A DNA stretch of 64,000 nt from an unicellular cyanobacterium SU2 (GTDB lineage: Bacteria > Cyanobacteriota > Cyanobacteriia > Cyanobacteriales > Microcystaceae). The stretch lies in assembly GCA_002110465.1 (NCBI GenBank), contig NEED01000049.1, positions 62,001 to 126,000 on the forward strand. The letters are read 5' to 3'. How positions within the stretch are numbered: the stretch's first letter is position 1; each line of letters begins with the position of its first letter. The translations under genes were made by a program, and so were the position numbers. The notes below the pieces were generated by a model. That model was not told the origin of the DNA. It ran no database searches and saw only the letters and a program-made list of their open reading frames with translations. Positions 27,122-36,857 of the stretch are shown in pieces.

Positions 27122-29557
27122 ATGATGAAAAGAAATACCTTAGTTAAGAAACACCTAGTAATTTTTTTGATTAGTCGCTATCAGAAATCAACAGAGAAAG
27201 GATATATTTTGGTTTTAGTTCTTGGTTTAGTCTTAGCGATTAATGCTTTGTTGATGGCATATGCTGTCCTAACTAAAGTTGAGCGCATTACTATGAGGGA
27301 TTCATCTGATCTCAATAGTGGCTTTTATGGGGCTGAAGCAGGACTTAACCTAAGAGCCGAAAAGCTTCGGCAGACTTTCGTTGATTATAACCAACCTTCA
27401 GGAATCAGTCCCTCCTCTATCTCTGCTTGCGCTGACTCTGACTCTACCAATGATGGAACGGGAGATTATGCCTGTCGAAATTATCAATTTGCTTCTGCCT
27501 CAAGCAATAGAGCAAGCCATATTGCTAGTACCTATGTCGTTGAGAGAAATGGTGGAATACCCAAATCAGGAGTTGTTCCTAGAGGAGAAGCTTACCAGAA
27601 CTTGAATATGCTTGAATATAGCTATTCAGTCTATTCAGTCGCTAAAAAAGAACACGCATTGTCATCTGAAGTAACAGCTATCTTACAACTGGATGTCAAA
27701 AGTCGTCTCATTCCAATGTTCCAGTTCGCAGCTTTTTATGCAAACGATTTAGAAATTCTTCCAGGTCCGACTATGAATCTCAGTGGACCGGTTCATACTA
27801 ATGGGGATTTGTATCTAGGTGCTAATAACAACAATGGACTTAATATTAATAGTCAAGTCACTTTGTCTGGAGACCTTTACAACAAACGAAAAAATAATAA
27901 TTCAACTTATCCTGATGGAAGAGTCAGAATTATTGACGCGGCGGGGACAACTTTTCTGAATCTTCTGTCCAATGGAACTGGTAGCACTAACCGAACAACG
28001 AATCCCATGGACCCCGTTCTCATCGGAACTGCTTGGGGAACTCAAGTCCAACTAGGCTTGGAATCAATTTCCCTTCCCCCTCCGAGTCTTCTTCAGAACA
28101 CAGGGGAATATTATCGCAAGGCAGATTTGCGGATTCTTTATAGACCTTTTCCAACTTCCAATGCTGCCCCAACTCTATCTATTGTTCCCTTTGAAGTCAC
28201 TGCGATTGATCGTAGTTCTGGCACTTCTGTCAACATAAAATATGGAGAATTGCGAAGCTTGGGTCAACCTATTTTAGTTACTAGGGAATTAGCCAGCACA
28301 ACAATACCAGAAAATTTTCGAGCCTGTAGTCCTTCAACTCCACCCACCTCACCCATTACTTCTTTAACACCAACTCAACAGATACAACTTCCACAACTTT
28401 TATACACAGCTATCCTTGCTCAACCCAAACCCATTCCTTATTCATCATTATCCGAACCATTAGAGGATAGCGATGATTTGTCTGAGGTAAGAACATACTT
28501 AGTGCGTTTAATAAACTCAACATTCTCTGAGTCTTTTTCTTCGGTTCCACTCGATATTAGAGAACTTAGCCCTGCTCAAATTGCTGCTTTAGATAATCGC
28601 TGTTTTGTTAGTGCGCCTTTACAGGATATTGGACGAGATGACCCCTCCCATAACTCTCTCCATCGCTTCTATAATGATCGTGAGCGTCGAGAGATGCGTT
28701 TATTACAACTAAATTTTCAGAGTTTAACAATCTGGAATAAAGTAGGTCGTTATGTTAAGTTCGATAATCAAGTGATGGTTGCTCATAATGCTGGTCAAGG
28801 ATTTTCAACTCAACACAGACTTTTCCCCACAGCACCCCCTAATGCTGACGCACCTTCTGGTTCTTTTCAAAATTTGGGACTAGCTGGTAATGATTCGAGC
28901 GAAGGGGGTTTGGTGATTCATGCAACAATCGATAGTAACGATTATCCTAATGCAGGTGGAAATACCAGTCCTTACGGTTTTGCTATTACCAAAGGACGAC
29001 AACTGATGAGTTTAGCGAAAAACCCAACCCATAGTAATGCCTTTGGTGTCACCTTTGCCACTGACCAGGCTGTTTATGTGCAAGGAGACTATAATAATAG
29101 CCTTAACAAGCAACCTGCAGCAATTTTAGCTGATTCTCTCAATGTTTTGTCTAATGCTTGCCTTAATGCTAACGAAGCTATCAATAAACGACCGAATAAA
29201 AACTGTGATATCGATGGGAGCAAAACAAATGCGGTGAATACTACTATTAATGCTGCTTTTTTGGCTGGAACCGATATAACCAACTCATCCTTAACGAGTG
29301 GGTATAATGGAGGGCTAGAGAACTATCCTCGATTTTCAGAGAATTGGAGTGGGAGAACCTTGACATATCGAGGCTCTTTTGTTAGTTTAGGGACTCCTTT
29401 TCATGTTAGAGGGCGATGGGGAAGACAAAGATATAACGCCCCCAACCGAAATTGGGACTATGACACCGATTTCAACAATGGAGATAATTTACCTCCGTTA
29501 ACTCCACGGTTTGTTTATTTAAGACAGGAGTCTTTTATTCGTAATTTTCAACAATAA
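27122..29557 (+). CDS. Large PilX-class/HpsA-like surface protein
   Basis: 811 residues. The N-terminus KSTEKGYILVLVLGLVLAIN is a PilX-like membrane segment (Gly before a hydrophobic helix, no Glu at +5), followed by RDSSDLNSGFYGAEAGLNLR, the 'AEAGl' motif of PilX/GspK-type proteins. The rest is large and beta-rich, with NLSGPVHTNGDLYLG and low-complexity Pro/Thr. Length and position next to three pseudopilins resemble HpsA of the hormogonium polysaccharide cluster, which secretes exopolysaccharide in filamentous cyanobacteria. The assignment is tentative; gene order differs (HpsA last here) and glycosyltransferases are absent from this window. Confidence 0.65.
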   Translation: MMKRNTLVKKHLVIFLISRYQKSTEKGYILVLVLGLVLAINALLMAYAVLTKVERITMRDSSDLNSGFYGAEAGLNLRAEKLRQTFVDYNQPSGISPSSISACADSDSTNDGTGDYACRNYQFASASSNRASHIASTYVVERNGGIPKSGVVPRGEAYQNLNMLEYSYSVYSVAKKEHALSSEVTAILQLDVKSRLIPMFQFAAFYANDLEILPGPTMNLSGPVHTNGDLYLGANNNNGLNINSQVTLSGDLYNKRKNNNSTYPDGRVRIIDAAGTTFLNLLSNGTGSTNRTTNPMDPVLIGTAWGTQVQLGLESISLPPPSLLQNTGEYYRKADLRILYRPFPTSNAAPTLSIVPFEVTAIDRSSGTSVNIKYGELRSLGQPILVTRELASTTIPENFRACSPSTPPTSPITSLTPTQQIQLPQLLYTAILAQPKPIPYSSLSEPLEDSDDLSEVRTYLVRLINSTFSESFSSVPLDIRELSPAQIAALDNRCFVSAPLQDIGRDDPSHNSLHRFYNDRERREMRLLQLNFQSLTIWNKVGRYVKFDNQVMVAHNAGQGFSTQHRLFPTAPPNADAPSGSFQNLGLAGNDSSEGGLVIHATIDSNDYPNAGGNTSPYGFAITKGRQLMSLAKNPTHSNAFGVTFATDQAVYVQGDYNNSLNKQPAAILADSLNVLSNACLNANEAINKRPNKNCDIDGSKTNAVNTTINAAFLAGTDITNSSLTSGYNGGLENYPRFSENWSGRTLTYRGSFVSLGTPFHVRGRWGRQRYNAPNRNWDYDTDFNNGDNLPPLTPRFVYLRQESFIRNFQQ

Positions 29558-30377
29558 ATTGATACTTCATAAAGGTTTATACAATGTAGTTTAAGCCTCG
29601 GCGGTGGTTAAAATAAGAAGTGTCCATAGCGGAAATAAATAACAGACCGATCTATGTTATAGTGAAGTCTATTACTAAAAATAGAGCTACACGGGGTAAC
29701 TTAGTAAAGTTGCTGCCAACATTTAAACCCATAGGATTTTAGGAAATATGATTCACACTGGTTACTTAACCTGGAAATCTAAATAAAAATAAATTGGGGT
29801 AACAGTGATGTTCTCCAAAAATTAAGCAAGTGCTAGAGTTTTAGCTTTCCAACGGGGTTATATTTAGATTAAAATAGCCTAGCAGTTGTATTTATTGTTC
29901 TTAATGGCTAATGTCCAACAAAGATAAAGTCGCTCAGCTAACTCGAACGATTTGCAATCAACATAACTTAAATGCTTGATTGACTATAATCATTAGTTAC
30001 CATACTCAAAAAACAGTTAAAATGTTTCTTATTGGTTTAGTTTCCAGCTTCATTCACCTAACAAGCGTCTTGCATACAATAAATGCTTTTGCTAACACAT
30101 TTATTTACACAGGAGTTGATTAAATATTGACTAAAAATTCTCGTTTTAAGATGGGTAGAGATTAACCCGAAAAACAGGCAACATCTGGGCAAAAAATACG
30201 TCAGCTTCATAAAACAGTCGGCGTTTGGGCGAAAGATAAAGGTGAGCATAATTTTTTCGTTTTCCATTGACTTGAAGTCAATTGCAATTAAATTTAGACA
30301 GTTTTTTGACCAATCTATATTGACAGGCACTCGACTCGTTAAGTGTCATTGTTAGCTACAAAGTTTGAGGGAATTGG
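29558..30377 (+). promoter_or_regulatory. Long leader/intergenic region before rne
   Basis: 820 bp between the HpsA-like gene and rne. Minus-strand frames here lack any family features. The stretch from ~30160 contains GC-rich, structured-looking blocks (ACATCTGGGCAAAA, TCGGCGTTTGGGCGAAAG) preceding a purine-rich GAGGGAATTGG just before the rne ATG. RNase E genes commonly have long autoregulated 5' leaders, and this fits that pattern. Transcription start not determinable from sequence. Confidence 0.4.
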
Positions 30378-32342
30378 ATGCCAAAACAAATTATTATCGC
30401 AGAGCAACATCATATTGCGGCTGTTTTCTGGGAAGATCAAATTCAAGAATTAGTAGTTGCCACAGGCAACCAACAAGTTAGTGACATTTATTTAGGAGTC
30501 GTTGAAAATGTCATCCCAGGAATTGATGCAGCTTTTGTCAATATTGGGGATGCTGAACGTAATGGATTTATTCACGTAACCGACTTGGGTCCTTTGCGCC
30601 TGAGAAGAAGTGCCGGAGCCATTACGGAACTGTTGACCCCTCAACAAAAAGTGTTGGTTCAAGTGATGAAGGAGCCAACAGGAAATAAAGGACCGCGACT
30701 GACAGGAAACATCACCTTACCTGGAAGATATTTAGTGCTGATGCCCTATGGTAAAGGGGTTAATCTGTCACGAAGAATCAAAAATGATGATGAAAGGAGT
30801 CGCTTACGAGCTTTAGCTATTCTGATCAAACCAGCAGGAATGGGGTTATTAGTTCGTACCGAAGCCGAAGGAAAAGCTGAAGAAGCCATCATGGAGGACT
30901 TAGAGTTTCTCCAGCGACAATGGGAGTCGATTCAAGTTCAAGCTACCTCAACCCGTCCTCCTTCCCTATTGAACCGCGACGACGATTTTATTCAACGGGT
31001 ATTACGGGATATGTACAGCGCTGATGTCAACCGCATTGTGGTGGACTCCCAAGCTGGTGTTAAACGAGTCAAACATCATTTAATGAATTGGAGCGGTGGC
31101 CGATCTCCTGAAGGGGTGTTAATTGATCACCACCGCGAAAATCTTCCTGTTTTAGATTATTTTCGCGTTAATGCTGCGATTCGAGAGGCACTTAAACCGA
31201 GAGTAGATTTACCTTCTGGCGGTTATGTCATTATTGAACCCACCGAAGCATTGACGGTTATTGATGTTAACTCAGGATCATTTACTCGTTCAGCCACAGC
31301 CAGAGAAACGGTTCTGTGGACTAATAGTGAAGCCGCGACAGAAATAGCCCGTCAATTACGTCTCAGGAATATTGGTGGCGTGATTATTGTGGACTTTATC
31401 GATATGGACTCACGGCGCGATCAACTCAAGCTATTAGAACATTTCAACAAAGCCCTAAAATCTGATAAAGCTAGACCCCAAATTGCCCAACTCTCGGAAC
31501 TAGGGTTAGTGGAATTGACTCGAAAACGTCAAGGTAAAAATATTTATGAATTATTTGGTCAACCCTGTCCCAATTGTGGTGGGTTGGGACATATGATTCG
31601 TCTTCCCGGAGAATCTGAATTAATTCCTCTAGAAACGGTCTCGGTAGCTTCTCCTTCTCCAATGGTGAAACCAATGGAAAAACAAATGGAAATGCCTGAA
31701 ATCCTTGGAGAATCAATTTTTGAAGATGAAATTGGCGATGCTCCTAACCCTTTAGAATTACTTCACCATCCAAGCTATCAAGAACAGAGCAACGTCCCTA
31801 ACACCACTCGCCGTCGCCGTCGCCGTCAACCTCAACCTCAACTTAAGGAAGAACCCGCGGCTAAAATTATGCCGAACATTACAGTAAAAGATAGCGACTA
31901 TGGAGAGGAGGCAGACACAGAATCGAAAAAAGAACAAAGACAACGACATTTACGCCGAGAAGAAATACCGATGGAAAAGGTATCGGTGGAAATGACTCCT
32001 TTAGAACAAGATATCTATGCTTTGATGGGAATTTCTCCCCTTGTCCGGCTTGATCGGGAGTTTAAAGATCCTAAGTCTGTGTTAGTTTCCGTGAAGGTTC
32101 CTGACGACTCAGTGAATGGGTTAAAGACACAAGAGGTTCAAGACGAACAACAGACACAAGAGGCTTCTCGTGAAGACAGATCATTGGTTATCTCCCAATC
32201 TCTTCCTGTTGAGGTGTCGGAGTTTTCTGGTGATGAAGATGAGAAGAAAGAGGATGATTCATCCACGAAATCACTAGAAAGTGACTCCGAACGTCCTGTT
32301 ATTCGCCGCCGCCGCCGCCGTTCCTCGGCCAAAGAATCTTAG
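30378..32342 (+). CDS. rne: Ribonuclease E (RNase E/G family)
   Basis: 654 residues. The S1 RNA-binding domain lies at ~35-120 (YLGVVENVIPGIDAAFVNIG, NGFIHVTDLGP). The catalytic DNase I-like core has VIDVNSGSFTR with metal Asp and IIVDFIDMDSRRDQ. The zinc-link is CPNCGG, where two protomers share zinc. After residue ~420 the tail is disordered and acidic. It contains an Arg tract at residues 478-483 and a C-terminal RRRRRRSSAKES (643-654). In cyanobacteria the basic C-terminal nonapeptide recruits PNPase. The enzyme initiates mRNA decay and rRNA/tRNA processing. rnhB follows, as in Synechocystis. Confidence 0.93.
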   Translation: MPKQIIIAEQHHIAAVFWEDQIQELVVATGNQQVSDIYLGVVENVIPGIDAAFVNIGDAERNGFIHVTDLGPLRLRRSAGAITELLTPQQKVLVQVMKEPTGNKGPRLTGNITLPGRYLVLMPYGKGVNLSRRIKNDDERSRLRALAILIKPAGMGLLVRTEAEGKAEEAIMEDLEFLQRQWESIQVQATSTRPPSLLNRDDDFIQRVLRDMYSADVNRIVVDSQAGVKRVKHHLMNWSGGRSPEGVLIDHHRENLPVLDYFRVNAAIREALKPRVDLPSGGYVIIEPTEALTVIDVNSGSFTRSATARETVLWTNSEAATEIARQLRLRNIGGVIIVDFIDMDSRRDQLKLLEHFNKALKSDKARPQIAQLSELGLVELTRKRQGKNIYELFGQPCPNCGGLGHMIRLPGESELIPLETVSVASPSPMVKPMEKQMEMPEILGESIFEDEIGDAPNPLELLHHPSYQEQSNVPNTTRRRRRRQPQPQLKEEPAAKIMPNITVKDSDYGEEADTESKKEQRQRHLRREEIPMEKVSVEMTPLEQDIYALMGISPLVRLDREFKDPKSVLVSVKVPDDSVNGLKTQEVQDEQQTQEASREDRSLVISQSLPVEVSEFSGDEDEKKEDDSSTKSLESDSERPVIRRRRRRSSAKES

Positions 32343-32361
32343 ATTAAATAAAGCTAAGATC

Positions 32362-32396
32362 AAGAAGGGACAATTTTATATTATTTGTTCCTTCTT
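32362..32396 (+). terminator. Hairpin between rne and rnhB
   Basis: AAGAAGGGACAA (32362-32373) pairs with TTGTTCCTTCTT (32385-32396), 12 bp with one G-U wobble, then AGTTTTG. It ends 17 bp before the rnhB ATG. It could end part of the rne transcripts or act as a processing or attenuation site. Confidence 0.5.
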
Positions 32397-32413
32397 AGTT
32401 TTGATTGAAATTA

Positions 32414-33031
32414 ATGAATATTGAGAAGGATTTATTGTCTTCACAAAAGTTAATAGCAGGAGTCGATGAAGTGGGGAGGGGAGCATTATTTGGCCCCGTG
32501 GTAGCTGCCGCAGTAATATTTCCTGTTTCAAGTACATCTTATCTTCAGGAAATAGGAGTCAAAGATAGCAAACAACTGTCTTCGACAAAACGTCTGCAAT
32601 TAGTTCCAAAAATTAAAGCCTTAGCTACGGATTATTCTGTTAGTTATGCTTCTGTTCGTGAGATTGATCGCCTTAATATTTTACAGGCTTCTCTTTTAGC
32701 GATGAAACGAGCAGTTCTTCATCTAACGATTGAACCAGAAATTTGTTTAGTCGATGGAAAGCAAAAGATTCCTGACTTAACCATTAATCAACAAGCCATT
32801 ATTGGCGGCGATCGCCTCTCCCCTTTGATTGCAGCCGCAAGTATCTTAGCTAAAGTTTGGCGAGATGAACTGGTTGTTCGTCTTGACTCCAAATATCCTG
32901 ATTATGATTTAGCCAATAACAAAGGTTATGGAACCCAAAAACATCGCCTCGCCTTAAAAAAATACGGACCTTCCCCTCACCATCGGCATTCTTTTCGTCC
33001 TTGCCAAGTTCAATTAACCCTTGATGTTTAA
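32414..33031 (+). CDS. rnhB: Ribonuclease HII
   Basis: 205 residues from ATG 32414. Motifs: GVDEVGRGALFGPVVAAAVI (catalytic Asp-Glu), DSKQLS, LVDGKQKIPD, and AAASILAKVWRDELV with the last metal ligand. KGYGTQKHRLAL and SPHHRHSF finish the family pattern. The enzyme cleaves RNA in RNA/DNA hybrids, including single misincorporated ribonucleotides. Second gene of a rne-rnhB unit. Its stop overlaps that of the convergent DUF1997 gene by 4 bp. Confidence 0.92.
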   Translation: MNIEKDLLSSQKLIAGVDEVGRGALFGPVVAAAVIFPVSSTSYLQEIGVKDSKQLSSTKRLQLVPKIKALATDYSVSYASVREIDRLNILQASLLAMKRAVLHLTIEPEICLVDGKQKIPDLTINQQAIIGGDRLSPLIAAASILAKVWRDELVVRLDSKYPDYDLANNKGYGTQKHRLALKKYGPSPHHRHSFRPCQVQLTLDV

Positions 33032-33621
33032 CTAGCTAAAGAATTAACGGAAGAATTAACTTGATTTTCTGGAGAAATTTTCTCTAAACAATGTTGCCCC
33101 GCCCACTGATAGTAATCTTTGAGTAATTGACTAAGTAGGCGTTGTTTAATTCGCAGCAAAACACTTTTGAGTAGTCTATTTCCGGTCTTTTCTAATAAAG
33201 ATTTTGGAGTCAACCATAAGGGGGGCGGTAAGATCACCTTAACTTCTAAATTAGCTTGACCTTTTAAGTAGGTTTTTCGGTCAGAATTTTCTGGGAAAAG
33301 TTTTCCCCTAAGCTTCAATGAAAAGCGATCATTAATATAATCGATACCTCGGATTTCGCAATCTTCAGACCGTAAATAAACCCGACCTTTACTATCACTC
33401 CAAACGCCTAAAACAACCGTTGGTTGGAAATGATAAATATCCATAAAATTGAGGGGACGCATCTTTAACCGAAATAAACATTCCGAAAGCGGTTCCATTA
33501 AATTTGGATCGGCGATCGCTCGCACTAACCGTTGGGGTTGTCGCAAATAATGGTTAACAGGAACTGGGGTGTCTTCAACAACGATCGACACTGATTCAGA
33601 AGCAGTAAATTTAACATCCAT
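33028..33621 (-). CDS. DUF1997 family protein
   Basis: 197 residues: VPVNHYLRQPQRLVRAIADP, FRLKMRPLNFMDIYHFQPTV, and RVYLRSEDCEIRGIDYINDRF match the DUF1997 pattern found in cyanobacteria and plastid-bearing plants. The fold is a START-like lipid/ligand-binding beta-sheet; VKVILPPPLWLTPKSLLE is the family's amphipathic C-terminal segment. No signal peptide. Function unknown. Convergent with rnhB (4-bp overlap of stop codons). Confidence 0.72.
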   Translation of the reverse strand: MDVKFTASESVSIVVEDTPVPVNHYLRQPQRLVRAIADPNLMEPLSECLFRLKMRPLNFMDIYHFQPTVVLGVWSDSKGRVYLRSEDCEIRGIDYINDRFSLKLRGKLFPENSDRKTYLKGQANLEVKVILPPPLWLTPKSLLEKTGNRLLKSVLLRIKQRLLSQLLKDYYQWAGQHCLEKISPENQVNSSVNSLAS

Positions 33622-33857
33622 AGAAAACTAATAAAACTGAATACTTTTTACTCAAATTATGTCTTTAACTTAATTTTAGTTTACACTTCTTAAAAAATTA
33701 AAGGGGGGGGATTCAGTAATCATACCCTTACGCTGACCAAAAAACCAAGATTTTGACAAATAATTAAGTTTTATCAGAAAACTATTGACAAAATTCTTTA
33801 TATATCTACTAATACTTACTCAACTTCTAGATTGAGTTAAATTACTTAATAATAGCG

Positions 33858-34778
33858 ATGCCAATTAAACCAAATCTCGATATAATCAATCAGGTTCTAC
33901 ATTCATTGCCTATGGCTATTTCCATTGCTCATCTAGGTCCGACGGGAACCAATGCAGAAACGGCTGCCTTAGCTTATCAGGGTTGGTTAGAGCAAAAACA
34001 AGGAAAACAATCTCTCCTATGCCCTTATCCGACCATTGCTCAAACTTTATATGCGGTTGCTCATGGGGAAACTCAACAGGCCGTTGTTCCGGTGGAAAAC
34101 TCGACAGAGGGAACAGTTGCTGTCACCCTCGATACCTTGTGGCAATTAGATCAACTCAAGATTCAACAAGAGCTAGTTCTCCCCATCTCTCATGCGTTGC
34201 TTTCTAGAGGCACATCTCTCAAAGGAATTCGGTCTGTTTATTCTCATCCCCAAGCCTTAGCACAGTGTCAGTCTTGGTTAGAGCAGAATTTGTCATCGGT
34301 TCATCTAATTCCGACCAATTCTACAACAGAAGCTTTACATGAGATCAATCCTGATCCAACGTCAGCCGCGATCGCCTCTCCCCGTGCCTCTAAATTGTAC
34401 AACGTACCGATTCTAGTCAATAACATCAATGATTATCCCGACAACTGTACACGATTTTGGATCTTAGGGTTAACACCGACGACGGTAAAAGGAAGCCGAA
34501 TTTCCTTGGGGTTTAGTGTGCCGGCTAATGTTCCTGGGGCCCTCGTTAAACCCCTAGAGATATTTGCGAAACGAGGGATTAATTTAAGTAGAATTGAATC
34601 TCGTCCTACTAAGCGATCACTAGGGGAATATCTTTTTTTTATGGATCTTGAAGTCAAGTCAGAACATAATCCAATTGACGAGGCTCTTGTCGAATTAACT
34701 ACCCACACAGAAGTGTTAAAGGTTTTCGGTAGCTATCAAGTATTACCACTCAAGGCAAGCGATATCGCTAAAATTTAA
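33858..34778 (+). CDS. pheA: Prephenate dehydratase
   Basis: 306 residues from ATG 33858; the conserved region begins at an internal ATG (33912, MAISIAHLGPTGTNAE), giving 288 residues, and neither start has a clear ribosome site. Catalytic domain: VVPVENSTEGTVAVTLDTLW and the key Thr in ILVNNINDYPDNCTRFWILG. A C-terminal ACT regulatory domain follows with GALVKPLEIFAKRGINLSRI and ESRPTKRSLGEYLFF, the phenylalanine-binding motif. It converts prephenate to phenylpyruvate and is normally feedback-inhibited by Phe. No chorismate mutase fusion. Confidence 0.92.
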   Translation: MPIKPNLDIINQVLHSLPMAISIAHLGPTGTNAETAALAYQGWLEQKQGKQSLLCPYPTIAQTLYAVAHGETQQAVVPVENSTEGTVAVTLDTLWQLDQLKIQQELVLPISHALLSRGTSLKGIRSVYSHPQALAQCQSWLEQNLSSVHLIPTNSTTEALHEINPDPTSAAIASPRASKLYNVPILVNNINDYPDNCTRFWILGLTPTTVKGSRISLGFSVPANVPGALVKPLEIFAKRGINLSRIESRPTKRSLGEYLFFMDLEVKSEHNPIDEALVELTTHTEVLKVFGSYQVLPLKASDIAKI

Positions 34779-34788
34779 GCGTTTAATA

Positions 34789-35427
34789 TTACTTTAGGAC
34801 ATCTTTAAGAGCCGTTCTTGCGGCTAAATGGTTGCGGGTAGAAGTGAGGATCTCTGATTCTCGTTTTAATCGAGTCACGGTATCTTGCATTTCTAAAAGG
34901 GTTTGTTGTTCTGTGGCCACACCGTAGAGATTTCCAGCCACCCAATAGGATAATTGTAGGGGAAGATCGGGCAAATCTTCGGGTAACTCAATTTTTTGAT
35001 CCGTCAACTTCCCTGAGAGACGAACCACATCTTTGAGTAATTGCTCGACTTCGTGAGCAAGGGGTCTTAAATCTTCTGATGGAGGCTCATCTTCTATCCA
35101 TTCAACTAACCCCACGCGATAGGGTTTTTCTCTGACAGTTTCGAGGAGTCGAAATCTTTGCTGTCCGAGGGTAAGAACTTTCATGCGATCGTCAGGTAAT
35201 CGCTGAAATCGAATGACTTCAGCACAACAACCGACATTGGCAATTTCGCCGTCAAGGGGATTAACCATCAACACCCCAAAACGACGATCATCCTCTAAGA
35301 TAGTATTCATCATCATACGATAACGAAATTCAAAGATATGAAGAGGAAGGGGACGGCCTGGAAATAAAACGACCTCAGGTAACGGAAATAGGGGAAGTTC
35401 TCTAACGGCAAGGGATGAAGATGTCAT
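34789..35427 (-). CDS. Lon N-terminal-domain protein (no protease domain)
   Basis: 212 residues with the Lon substrate-binding domain: VRELPLFPLPEVVLFPGRPL, LHIFEFRYRMMMNTILEDDR, FGVLMVNP, GCCAEVIRFQRLPDDRMKVL, and GQQRFRLLE. No AAA+ or Ser/Lys protease domain follows; the C-terminal helix bundle ends with LLEMQDTVTRLKRESEIL. Stand-alone LON-domain proteins are common in cyanobacteria and plastids. Exact role unknown; a substrate-recognition or chaperone-like adaptor is plausible. Convergent with pheA. Confidence 0.82.
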   Translation of the reverse strand: MTSSSLAVRELPLFPLPEVVLFPGRPLPLHIFEFRYRMMMNTILEDDRRFGVLMVNPLDGEIANVGCCAEVIRFQRLPDDRMKVLTLGQQRFRLLETVREKPYRVGLVEWIEDEPPSEDLRPLAHEVEQLLKDVVRLSGKLTDQKIELPEDLPDLPLQLSYWVAGNLYGVATEQQTLLEMQDTVTRLKRESEILTSTRNHLAARTALKDVLK

Positions 35428-35547
35428 GATACTTGAGCGCGTTTATAAGCTGTTATTTACTACTTTAGCCGATTTTTCTAGTTAGAGTGACCTGTGGCCC
35501 CCCACAATTCTAAGGGAGTAGATTGAAAAGGGATTTCTGTAAAACAA

Positions 35548-35632
35548 CGGAGAGGGTGGGATTCGAACCCACGTTGGTTTGACCCAAACCCGATTTCAAG
35601 TCGGGCGCATTCGACCACTCTGCCACCTCTCC
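35548..35632 (-). tRNA. tRNA-Ser (TGA)
   Basis: On the minus strand: acceptor GGAGAGG / CCTCTCC, D arm GGCAGAGTGGTCGAATGC, anticodon stem-loop CCCGA-CTTGAAA-TCGGG giving TGA (Ser), a long variable arm typical of class II tRNAs, and GTGGGTTCGAATCCCAC. 85 nt including discriminator G. CCA not encoded. Confidence 0.95.
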
Positions 35633-35657
35633 AAAAGGTTAAGCAATTTCTATCTTA

Positions 35658-36632
35658 TCAAAAATTGTCTGACTGACACGCATAGTTTAAACGAGTGGGA
35701 TATTGATCCAAGTTATCTGAGGCGATCGCCTCTTCGTGAGAATATAGAGATTGTTGGGAAGCGATCGCTCCATTAACGTTGACCCATACCAAAGAAATTT
35801 GGCTAACTTTTCCTTTTTTTAAAGAAACTAAAGAGAAATTACGCAACTTAACCCCATCTTTTTCCATGAGACGAGGAACACTTGCCGCATTCAAATAGAT
35901 TGTCCCTTGGGGATGATTTTTGACTTGGGTGCGTAGTCGAGAAGTTGTATGACGTAATCGATGGTGCATATGACCAAAGGTAACCAAAGGAATTGTTTTC
36001 CCTAACCGCCGAACTTGAGTGATAGCCTCAGCGAAATCAGGATCACCGTGATCACCCCCCAAGGGTTGCCAATCGCGTCCACAGATAGATTCTGGTTCTT
36101 CCCCTAATCCGGTCGGTCCATTATGTCCTAAGAAAATAACGGTGTTGTAGGTTGCCTGTTGTGCGGCAGCCACAATTTTAGCTGTAGATTCTTCAAAATT
36201 GCTCACTCCGTAGCGATCGCGTAGAAAGGTTTTATTTTTCCATTGGGGACCGCCCCAACTGTAGGGACGACTCCCCACCACCGAAAGATCTAATTCTGGA
36301 AAATCTAACTTACTGTACCCCACATGGGCTTTACCTAATAAATCCAATTGGGCTTGTACCCAATCTTCTTTGGTACGATCATAGGGACATTGTTTCCGTC
36401 CCCAAGCTGAAGCCGTATACCAAGCGTCATGGTTGCCCATGATGACTGCTTTCGGGAGGGTAAGTTTAGCAATTGAACGAACAATAGACACAGATTCATT
36501 GCCAAAATCCCCAACAAACAGAACCAGATCGACTCCTAAATTTTCTAGGGCAAAATTGTCATCTTTTTCCCATTGATTATGAACATCCCCCACCACGGCA
36601 ATCGTAATTTCTTGCGTTGAATAATTGGTCAT
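35658..36632 (-). CDS. Calcineurin-like metallophosphoesterase (TIGR04168 type)
   Basis: 324 residues. Metal motifs in order: IAVVGDVHNQWEKDD (D-x-H), LVLFVGDFGNES (GD), AVIMGNHDAWY (GNHD), FLGHNGPTG and TFGHMHHRL (H-x-H). This pattern and length fit a conserved cyanobacterial/plant family of unknown substrate. The long central insertion (KLDFPELDLSVVGSRPYSWG) is a family trait. No signal peptide, so cytosolic. Candidates range from small phosphodiesters to phosphoproteins; the sequence does not decide. Lies next to tRNA-Ser. Confidence 0.78.
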   Translation of the reverse strand: MTNYSTQEITIAVVGDVHNQWEKDDNFALENLGVDLVLFVGDFGNESVSIVRSIAKLTLPKAVIMGNHDAWYTASAWGRKQCPYDRTKEDWVQAQLDLLGKAHVGYSKLDFPELDLSVVGSRPYSWGGPQWKNKTFLRDRYGVSNFEESTAKIVAAAQQATYNTVIFLGHNGPTGLGEEPESICGRDWQPLGGDHGDPDFAEAITQVRRLGKTIPLVTFGHMHHRLRHTTSRLRTQVKNHPQGTIYLNAASVPRLMEKDGVKLRNFSLVSLKKGKVSQISLVWVNVNGAIASQQSLYSHEEAIASDNLDQYPTRLNYACQSDNF

Positions 36633-36857
36633 ATTAATTTTACAAAGACTGGCGGAACTCTCTATCTAAGCTTGGTTATTGCTGGAACTTCCAACTTAAA
36701 CGACCACCTAGAATCTTGCTATTTATCTTCAAGAGTTTCCTATTCTATTTATAGGCTTATCATATCATAGAGAGAAAACAAGACATCCCCCTAAGACCAT
36801 GTTCGTTTGCTCTTAGTTATGGGAACACTACGTTTAATCCCTGTCTGTGTGCCTGCA

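Noticed and set aside
30058-30330. Minus-strand 90-codon frame in the rne leader
   Set aside because: Cys-rich, motif-free, opposite a leader expected to be structured; more likely chance.
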